Shown here piece by piece: positions 55,910 to 64,000 of a DNA stretch of 64,000 nt (position 1 is the first letter of the stretch; each line of letters starts with the position of its first letter). Under the pieces are notes generated by a model. The model was given only the letters and a program-made list of their open reading frames with translations, searched no databases and was not told the origin of the DNA. The DNA is from Eutypa lata. Its lineage: Eukaryota > Ascomycota > Sordariomycetes > Xylariales > Diatrypaceae. A program made the translations under genes and the position numbers. The stretch is from contig JAKULF010000010.1 in NCBI GenBank assembly GCA_022661535.1, positions 2,232,001-2,296,000 of the forward strand. The letters are read 5' to 3'.

Positions 55910-57459
55910 ATGACCGTCGACGCCCCCGCTCAACCACTGAAGGTAGCTATCGTCGGGGCCGGACCGGGCGGGTTGGCGACGGCCATTGCTCTATCGAAAA
56001 TTCCGAACATCGAGGTCACCGCATACGAGCAGGCGAGCGTGCTGCGCGAGGTCGGCGCAGGTATCAGCATCGGTGCTAACTCCTGGAGAGTCCTGGAACT
56101 GCTGGGTGTGGCTGACACGCTGACGAGCGGCCACGAGACATGGACGGTCCTAAACATGTAAGCCCATCTACCATAAACTCCTTGCAGTATCGTCCCTGCT
56201 TCGTTTTTGATAGTGCGGTAATTCTGAGCTGCATATAATAATGGTGAAGGAACGGCCGCTCCGGAGAGGAATTACATAAACGTCAAAAGAAGCCTGTCTC
56301 GGGGTCTCACCCACCGGTCCGCACCCAGCGAACCGCGCTGCAATCCGCTCTGCTGTCGCACGTCAAGCCTGGAACCATCCAGCTATCGAAGAAGCTAGCT
56401 CACGTGCTGGACAAAGGCGACAAGGGCGTGGAGCTACAGTTCGAAGATGGTACTGTTGCTACGGCGGACCTCGTAGTTGGCGCCGATGGGATTCGCTCGG
56501 TATGTGTTTTTCTGCCCTCGTTAATACTTCCTATCTCAATAGCAAATTTTAAGACCTCAGATAGCTGACGAAGGAGAAATAGGTAGTCCGGGACGCGGCG
56601 TGGCCCGACTACGAGATCAAATTCACGGGCACGACAATATGGCGTACGTTGCTCCCCTGGGACGACGTGAAAGACCTGGACCCCCGTTTCGAAACCACAG
56701 GCTGGTGGCACACACCAACGACCCACGTCTACTTCTCACCCGTGGGCGAGGGTCTCTGGGAGATCGCCGCGCGCGCATGGCACGATCCGGCCATCCACAG
56801 CGCGAGTAAGGTTAGCTGGGGTGTGCCAGTGGCGAACGAGCATGTCGAGTCGCACTTCACGGTATGTACACCCCTTCTCATTCCCACGCGCAGCTACCCG
56901 GGAATCACGTATGCAGAAACTTTAAGCCACGAAATCGAAATTACTAATCGTACTTCTCACATGACAGGAGTATATCTCGCCGATCAGAGAAGCGCTCGCC
57001 CGCGTGCCTCCGGGGGGATGGCGCGAGTTCGCCGCGTTCGCGGGGCCCGAGCTCGGCAAGCTCACGGCCTGGGACAACAAGATCGCACTAGTGGGCGACT
57101 CGTCGCACGCGCTATCCGGCGCGTTCGGGTCGGGCGCCGGATTCGCGATGGAGGACGGGTGGGTTTTGGCGCAAGCGTTGGCGCGGTTCCGGAACGACAG
57201 GAAGCGGGCGCTAGAGCTGTTCGACGCCGTCCGCCTGCCGTACTATGCGCGCATGTACGCGCACCTGGGGTCCGAGGCGGCGAGGCGCAAGACCAGGCTG
57301 GAGGAGATAGAGGGGTCGAGCGGGAGGGAGCCGTCGTTCGATGAGCGCGTGGCTAATAAGATCATCGTTGATGGCGGGGTGGATATGTCCTGGATTTATG
57401 AGCATGATGTCGGGGCGACGTGGCAGGGGTGGGTGAAGGTGCTTGAGAGGGGTGAATGA
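55910..57459 (+). CDS. FAD-dependent monooxygenase (salicylate hydroxylase-like)
   Basis: Class A flavoprotein monooxygenase using NAD(P)H and O2 on an aromatic substrate; salicylate hydroxylase-like by overall sequence, true substrate unknown. Model: exons 55910-56157, 56250-56499, 56583-56861 and 56968-57459; 1269 nt, 422 residues, frame intact. The dinucleotide motif V-G-A-G-P-G-G spans residues 15-21. The D-G motif G-A-D-G-I-R-S lies near 160. The second FAD motif L-V-G-D-S-S-H-A lies near 300. No signal peptide or membrane anchor. It is not clustered with other aromatic-degradation genes here. Confidence 0.9.
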
Positions 57460-58025
57460 ATGAATGTGTTGACTGGTTTTGAAACGAAGCCCGTATCCTG
57501 GCATAGCAGTAGAGAACTAGACATTCTTTCTATCGTACTAAACTGGGGTTTGTCTACCATATTTTGGCTGATTGGAATTATAGAGCACACTATTTCACCG
57601 TCTACTTTGTAACAATTTATATAGATATGAGGGAAGTTGAAATAAGTTAACGGTATTTCATTGCGTGAGAAAGCTCTCTCTAAGTAAACGTAGAGCCTAT
57701 ACTAGTTGCATAGCCAATACCCCTTTTCATAAAAGCTATACCGATATACAGTCAAAGCTTCCCACCAGCTGCGACTATGACTGTAAGAGCAGGCATTCGA
57801 GCTTCATACATTCCGGCGTGCGGCTGCCCCATGTATGCAGTAACTGTTTGCTGTTGAATTACTATCTCGAGCCCCCAAGCTCTTTTAAGGTGACTCCAAT
57901 CCTTGGCTTTGTGAGTGGCCGATAGTATACAACCAACTGCATTAGATAGCAGACTACGGATTCCTAGGCTAGTGCTGTAGGTAATGCTCGCTGTTGGCTT
58001 CATATATATGGCCAATTGTAGAAAC
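57460..58025. other. Intergenic, no gene seen
   Basis: 566 bp with no supported feature. Confidence 0.35.
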
Positions 58026-58630
58026 ATCGGCATGTTTCATCGTAAAGAGCGTATCCCTATACATTGTGGTACTTATTCAAACTTTTCCTCCGTACCGTCT
58101 TGTATATGTTCTATGCTACTTCGCCGGCCATCGCATGTGGAAAGATCGAGCAGAACTGATGCGGGGAGATCACTGCCATGAAGTCAGAGTACGATGGACA
58201 GTGTGTATTTGGTGTGTGGTCTCATGGACTCCGTTAGCCATAGCTAATGATTACGTAGTTGATCACTTGATCGTGACTCCCGGGGACGCCGCAACCCATA
58301 TCCTAGCTACCCTTACGACCGAACAATCACCATCATCCAACTCTACCCTGAGCGGTGAAGATTACTCGGAGATTCCGGTGGTTGTATTTCTCAGTGGGGG
58401 GTATGATGACGCGGAGATTGGGTGATAATGTAGGCTTCAAGCCGGTGTTAAAATTCTTCCCTAGCTACGACCCGACGCATCCGAACCTGTTTCCCCACTA
58501 GGCCGCCGCCCAGAGCACATCAAGACACTAATCGCAGGTATCAAGAAGCTAATAACACAACTAAATAAAGAGGACAAGATTGATGAGGGGAAGGTTCGTG
58601 GTGTGCTAAGTTATACAGGTATAATGTGAT
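58026..58630 (+). pseudogene. Possible remnant of an unrecognised gene
   Basis: Coding-like peptides appear in changing frames. One runs to 58425 (with L-I-V-T-P-G-D-A-A-T-H, then V-V-V-F-L-S-G-G). A second, from about 58430 in a shifted frame, reads G-F-K-P-V-L-K-F-F-P-S-Y-D-P. A third reads R-R-P-E-H-I-K-T-L-I-A-G, ending at about 58629. I cannot name the family, nor find introns that join the pieces cleanly, so decay by frameshift is more likely. Could also be chance. Confidence 0.25.
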
Positions 58631-59310
58631 ACAAAGGGGGTAATAGCGCGGATGTAACGGCATAAAATCTGTTGTTACATTTGGGCTAGTCGATACGTGA
58701 AGTTATCGTATATCATAGAAATGCTGATTTGCCAGTTAGACCTTAACTCTCCAGTCAACCAAGATGCGAAATATGAACACTGCGCAGCGATCAATTTCAA
58801 TAAGTATGTTATTACTCTGCCCTATATGCACACGTTAGATGTCTAAAATGGGCAAATAGGGGCTCGCTCAGCACACATATCTATCAAGCATTCACTATCA
58901 TCTTCGCTACCAAGCCATCTACTTCAAAACCACTTATACAAATGTTATTTCCGTGATAAATGTTGCAAATAATCTCGAGCTTAATTGCAATGTGTATCGC
59001 ATTGTGTTGGGCATACGTGTGTGTATGCCAATTGAGAATGTTTCTAGGTGTCACAATGGGGTTCTTGTTAGTAAGTTAAAGCCATTCTTGAATTTCTCAA
59101 ATGAAAGAAATCCAAAGCGGGAGGGTAGGGAAGGGGAAGTTGCAGAAGATTCAATTAAGTGCACCACCCACTATCAATCAACCTGTGTCGTACCTAACAC
59201 CTAACCTAGCCGTAGCACTTGAACTTACCTAGTTTGCACACAAACCTTTAGAATTCAATAACAGGAAGTTTAACTAATCAATCAAATCAAAAGGAGTACC
59301 TGAACCACTG
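58631..59310. other. Intergenic before tRNA-Arg
   Basis: 680 bp with no supported gene. Confidence 0.35.
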
Positions 59311-59397
59311 GGGCACGTGGCGAAATGGTATCGCGCTTGACTTCGACTCCTCCCAGAGTGTATCAAGAGATTATAGGTTCGAGCCCTGTCGTGCTCG
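59311..59397 (+). tRNA. tRNA-Arg(UCG) with a 15-nt intron
   Basis: Full cloverleaf. Acceptor GGGCACG/CGTGCTC (one G-T pair), D-stem GCGA/TCGC, anticodon stem CTTGA/TCAAG, T-stem ATAGG/CCTGT with loop TTCGAGC. Anticodon TCG at 59343-59345 after T33 reads CGA (and likely other CGN) arginine codons. The intron is 59347-59361, just after position 37, the canonical site. Discriminator G at 59397. A Pol III T-run follows. Confidence 0.93.
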
Positions 59398-59403
59398 GAA
59401 TTC

Positions 59404-59410
59404 TTTTTTT
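59404..59410 (+). terminator. Pol III terminator of tRNA-Arg
   Basis: Seven T, six bases after the tRNA 3' end. Confidence 0.8.
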
Positions 59411-60026
59411 CCCTCCCCTCTTTTCTTTTTAGATTATTTATCTAGCGAAATACTAGGTCAGTAGTAAGTAGTCAGTCGTTAATTTATGCCTTCTTCTTAT
59501 ACAGTATTCAATGGATATGCACCAATCAAACCGTATTGTATAACTTTCAATCCCTCGTTCAGAGAAACACTGTGAAAATATTGAGCTGCTTGATAGGACT
59601 GGGTACTCAGATAGGGGGCCCCACCTATCGGAACAAATCATTCTGTGTGCATGGTCTTCATTTTGAGACTGCCTGGTTTGTTTTCCACAATACTCATATA
59701 TTGCTTTATGCAGAATCGCATCATTTGCGGCGTATTGGATAGAGGCTCAGAGCATGTGTCTAAAGACTACAGTGAATTACACTTAAGTAGGCGGCATCAA
59801 GCATGCTCTACGTAGGTTCATAGTTCTAAGAGCAACTAAACTTGTTATTGCTAAGGTCCAACCTAGATACAACATTGAATCATAATACATATATCCATCC
59901 ATTCCATCATAAGTAGTGACAATCTGAGTTGTACACCAACGAACATTCCAAGCAAACTAACAAATATCCCCCATAACAGATCCAAACAGAAACGAAATCC
60001 CGCCCAGTACTTTTGCACTATCATCC
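59411..60026. other. Spacer between tRNA-Arg and alcohol oxidase 3' end
   Basis: 616 bp; no gene seen. Confidence 0.4.
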
Positions 60027-62965
60027 TTAAAGACGGTAGGGTAGCTTGACTTCGGAGGGGGCATTATAGGTCGGCACCTTCATGTCGAGGTCGGCACCCG
60101 AGTACCCAAGATCCTCAGCGACAAGCATCGCGCACTTCTCTCCAATAAGCAGGGCCGTCGAGTACCTGGTTTCGATCAAGTCAGTAAGGGAGCTATCGGG
60201 TTGGGCTAGATAGAGGGGAAAGGGAGGAGTAAGCTTACGTGTTGCAGCCGACGTTGTCGGGGCAGATGCTGAGGTCGGCAACCTTCAGGCCCTTGACGTC
60301 ATGTACGTTCAGGCGTTCATCCAGTACACCGTGTTTGACGATGCTGTTGCCCTCCTTGGGCGCCATGGAGCAAGTCTATTTGTTGTACCTTTTGTCAGCA
60401 ATGATACGGTAAGTAGGTTACATGTTGGGGTGCTCGATACTTACACCAAGACAGTGCCAGGTACTCTCGACGTGACGTCTGACCCACTCTTCAACGGCTT
60501 CAATATCCTTCTTGCCGTACTGCAGCTCCTCCCTGATATTGGCCTTATTGCTGTTCAGGATATTGGCTTCGGGCTTCTTGCTGGGCTCGGGGTTGAAAAC
60601 ACTCCAACTTCCGTCTATATAACAAACCAATGTCAGCCATAGTGCATCAGGGATTCATCAATGACGGGTATACAGAGGGTAAAACATACGCTGCAAGCCG
60701 GCGCTCAAGTTCCCGGGGAGGGCATAACGTTGGGTCGTATCGAGGTCCATATCATTGGCTCGAGCAGGCGAGTCGTAGTCGTAGAACGGGTGCATCGCCT
60801 GCACCTCGCCGGCGTAGGCGTCCATGCGCCGTGCTGTCTCGCGTGACTTGATGTAGCCCCAGACCATCGGGGCCATGTCTCGCTCGTCGTTCATGAACCC
60901 GGGGTCGAAATCTGGACTGTCGTATGGGTCGGCTGACTTGATGTGAATGAAGCCACGGGAGAATGGGTACTCCACTGTAGCATATAAGTGTCAGTGCCGC
61001 TCGCTTCTGTCTTCGGGTGGGTGGACATATATGAAACTTCGTAAACGACTACTTACAGAAGTGGAACATGGTGAAGAACTTGCCCGGGGGCATCAACATG
61101 TGATCACCAAACCACCCGGAGATCACAGAGTAGTGCATGACGGGCTTGTCCGGCTTGTTCTTGAAGTAGGAATCCCAACCGCTCTTGAAGTGAGGCGTCG
61201 GCCACTTCTCGAACTCCTTGAGCTCCTCAGGAGTAGGGCGGATCTTCACGCCGGCCTCAATGCCGTTCGTGGAAAGGGGGCCAGTGCCATTCAGCTGCCA
61301 TTGATCGAAGACCTCTAGGGATTTCATTAGCTCTGCAGGCAAGCGCCCTCCGGGGCATAACGGTGGGTGTGTAGATAGATGGGGGGGGACTCACGCTTCT
61401 GAACCTCAGGGACACCACGCACGAAATCATCGAAGCTCTCTACGTCGGGCTTGGCACGGTACACCGAGAAGGTGAGGTAATGGTCCTGGAAGTTGAGACC
61501 TACGCCGGGAAGGTTGACCTTCGGCTCTACGCCTGCAGCCCTAAGCTTCGCGGGGTCACCTGAATTCACGGTTAGAGCCGCAACTAGGCACCTAGGATGG
61601 AATACGTACCAATGCCAGATCGCTGGAGGATCAGGGGCGAGGAGAGTGTGCCGCCGGAAACGACAATTTGCTTGCGAGCCCTAAAGATACGGCTCTTCTT
61701 CTGGTTCGGGTGCAGTGGCTTGGTTGAACTGTAGTTGTATTAGCGTAACTGCATCCCTGCTGACCCGATCTTTTGTCACTTACACAGTCTGGACGGCCAC
61801 AGCACGACCATTTTCGATGATAACCTTCTCAACCTATTGCGATATGGTGGTCAGTCGGGTGATGTACGTGAATTTCCAAAACATTTCAACTTACCTTAGT
61901 GTTGCAAGCAAGGTACAAGTTGCTGTGAAGGGCACGAGTTGAATGGATGTAAGCATGGGCGCTATCAGAACGGCGACCAGTCTACAGCTAATAATCAGTA
62001 AAAGATCCTTCGGGGTTTGAAAGCGACATTCTCACATCGCGGTTAATCCACTTCATCCAGTGCTCTGCACCATGTCCAGTGGAGAGATCTTCCAAGTCGT
62101 CAACGACGGGGATGTCTTGCGACTCTGCGGCCCTCAAGAAATCATCCTTGATAGGGTAGGTACTGTAGAATGTACTGGTAAGTATATATAATAGACAATG
62201 AGGTCGAGATACCTACTAGTTTCCGAAAGAAACCTTGATTGGTCCTTCGAAGCCATGGACATCCCTATGGAGGTTAGTTGCAGCTCAATAAAGTGGAGAG
62301 ACAGAGCACCGACCTGTTGTGACACGCTCGCTGGTATGTCTCATGCTTCTTCATCAATGGAAGAAGCTCTTTCGTAGACCAGCCCTTTGCCTGGAAGTCA
62401 TCGTAATCCGAGGCAGAAGCACGGGTGTACATCTGGGCCCACTGTTAGCCGCCAAGAGTAACATCATCACATACTATATGACATGAACGTACCAAGAAGT
62501 TGATGGACGAACCACCACCCAAGATATGGGCACATGGCACGACCGGCTTCCTTCCCGACAGCCACTTCGACGAGCGCCCTTCGTAGAAGGATGCAGTCTT
62601 GGAGTCAAGCTTCATGTTACGCGGGTAGACACCAGGGCGAAACACCCAGGGGTTGTTGAGGTTGCTCTCGCCAGCCTCAATCAACAGGACCTTCAGGTTG
62701 TGGTCCAGGTTGGCGAGACGACCCGCCACCACACATCCACAACTCCCACCACCGCAGACCTATCAGTAGACAAGTTAGTAGTGTTTCAGACATTGTTGTC
62801 AGTAACATCGTTACGGAGTCACACGCCATAGCTCCAGGTATGAGAGCATATGCTACTGCATTCTTCGAAGTCCGTAACAAATGCCGTAGCATATATCATC
62901 TCATTGGATAAAAAGAAAAAACGAGGGCTGCTTACAATAATATCGAATTCCTCCGGCAAACTCAT
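60027..62965 (-). CDS. AOX1: Alcohol oxidase (GMC flavoprotein, methanol oxidase type)
   Basis: FAD enzyme that oxidises short alcohols such as methanol to aldehyde plus H2O2, peroxisomal in methylotrophic yeasts. The frame can be followed through about 13 short introns. Exon 1 codes for only ten residues (M-S-L-P-E-E-F-D-I-I, 62965-62936) and is followed by a 176-nt intron; exon 2 starts at 62759. The FAD motif G-G-G-S-C-G opens exon 2. GMC signatures G-G-G-S-S-I-N-F and G-T-L-S-S-P-L-I-L-Q-R-S-G-I-G are present. The catalytic His is in T-W-H-C-L-G-T-C-S-M and Asn in N-V-G-C-N-T-Y. About 660 residues by extent, the usual size. The end is P-Y-R-L, not a standard PTS1. In fungi the role may be methanol use from pectin/lignin or peroxide supply. 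Confidence 0.93.
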
Positions 62966-64000
62966 ATTTTCAGGTCGTCTCTGATGGACTAAGATCAATA
63001 ATTCTAGGTGACACAGCCTGGAGAACGGCTGAGAATGCTACTTTAGCGAAACGTGCAGACCTACTTATAATGTTTTTCTAGCTGGAGTGGTAGGATCCCC
63101 AGAAATATGGCCGAGGTGAGGGGGCTGGGGGGTTTCTAGTGACGACGCAGTCTCCGAGAGATCCCCATCAGGCTCCTGCATAAAAGCACCCACGATGATT
63201 TGGCGTCACTGCACATCGTACATCGGATTCCTTCTTGGAGAGTGGCACACCCCTTCATTAACCCCTCATCTCCACGATGAAGCTAGATGAACCCAACCAA
63301 TGGAGGACCCTTTGCCGTGTCATCTGACATTTACACCTAAGCGTCCCCCGCATAACGGTTGAAATGTTGGGAGGGTACGATTCGACATAGCCGGCAAGCT
63401 AGGGTTAAGCTACCTCTCAATGACGGCATATCATATACTACAGTTCTAGGCACTCCTCTGACCCCCTACTCCCTACTCCAGGGGTGAATAGTTTAAAATT
63501 GGAAGACATGGTTGTAGAATGCTAGCTTTAGACATGATGGCCAATTGTTCTCTCAATATTCTTCAACGATCAGGGGTGAAAGTATAACCAGGCTAACCCT
63601 TGTTACGGGAAATTTCATCACGCCAACACGGCCCCTTGAGAGCTCTGCCCGCAGACCAACTCCTTCGCTCCTATATCTGATCTACGAAGTTGCACCCCGA
63701 CGGAAGCCTCGCACTCATCGAATCCTTCGACGATTGAAAGGAACTGCGCTTTGTGGATACCGGGCGATGAGATCCATAGGTGTCAGGGGCTACTTTAGTA
63801 TATATAGAGAATGTGGGGGTGGAGAATAATGGATACGATATGCGGCGTAACAGGGGTTCCCCGCATTATACTAACAAGGACCCTCCACAAAACGAGCTGA
63901 CGAGCTACGAACTATCTATATGAACTACCAACCATTCGAAGCTGCATTGCCTCGATGCAAGTTCCTATAATCCGGACCAATCGTAACCTTGTCGTATTGC
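62966..64000. other. Upstream region of alcohol oxidase, right window edge
   Basis: 1.03 kb with no supported gene. It presumably contains the alcohol oxidase promoter. A gttTATATATAg-type run lies near 63798-63808. Confidence 0.4.
63065..63070 (-). promoter_or_regulatory. Possible TATA element of alcohol oxidase
   Basis: TTATAA about 100 nt upstream of the alcohol oxidase start codon. Plausible spacing only; not confirmed. Confidence 0.25.

Noticed and set aside
1..64000. CRISPR arrays, bacterial operons, ribosome binding sites, insertion sequences
   Set aside because: None seen; the window is eukaryotic with spliced genes.

Overview
This window is nuclear DNA of a filamentous ascomycete (Pezizomycotina). 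Many genes carry short spliceosomal introns (roughly 45-180 nt, GT-AG, with CTAAC-like branch points). Gene families typical of moulds are present: a Zn2Cys6 regulator, a NACHT-ankyrin NLR, a con-10 protein, fungal CorA-like membrane proteins, an SRPK-like kinase and an alcohol oxidase. One 3-kb block shows almost pure A+T with nearly all CpA/TpG removed, the mark of repeat-induced point mutation (RIP). The species cannot be named from the sequence.

Layout. 0-8 kb: the left-truncated secreted alkaline phosphatase (-), QTRT2 (-) and an LCCL-domain membrane protein (+). 8.7-15 kb: a CorA-like protein (+), a tRNA-like Pol III unit (-), a con-10/KGG protein with duplicated exons (-) and a 14-TM-type MFS transporter (-). 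15-24 kb is gene-poor: a small secreted cysteine protein (-), then a RIP-mutated palindrome of about 2.9 kb (18.47-21.40 kb), then an AYR1-like reductase (+). 24-33 kb: a GT25-type glycosyltransferase (+) convergent with a phenylalanine ammonia-lyase-type enzyme (-), an acyl-CoA thioesterase II (-) and a Ser/Thr-rich surface protein (-). 33-36 kb: the ribosome-biogenesis genes NOP10 (+) and NOB1 (-), convergent. 36.9-42 kb: an rvt cellular reverse-transcriptase gene (+) and an SRPK-like kinase (+). 42.3-48 kb: a second CorA-like gene (-) diverging from a hydrolase-NACHT-ankyrin NLR (+). 49-57.5 kb: a regulator with two zinc clusters (-), an APH-type kinase gene broken by one stop codon (+), a 64-residue Cys/His protein (+) and an FAD monooxygenase (+). 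59-63 kb: an intron-containing tRNA-Arg(UCG) (+) and an intron-rich alcohol oxidase (-).

There is no single biosynthetic cluster. Housekeeping RNA genes (QTRT2, NOP10, NOB1, tRNA-Arg) are mixed with metabolic genes and accessory or defence-type genes. The most notable items are the rvt gene, the divergent NLR/CorA-like pair with about 95% identical ankyrin repeats, the giant RIP'd palindrome whose tips are mutated unequally, and the con-10 gene built by exon duplication. For most spliced genes I checked the proposed introns by requiring the reading frame to stay open across all junctions. These remain predictions without transcript data.
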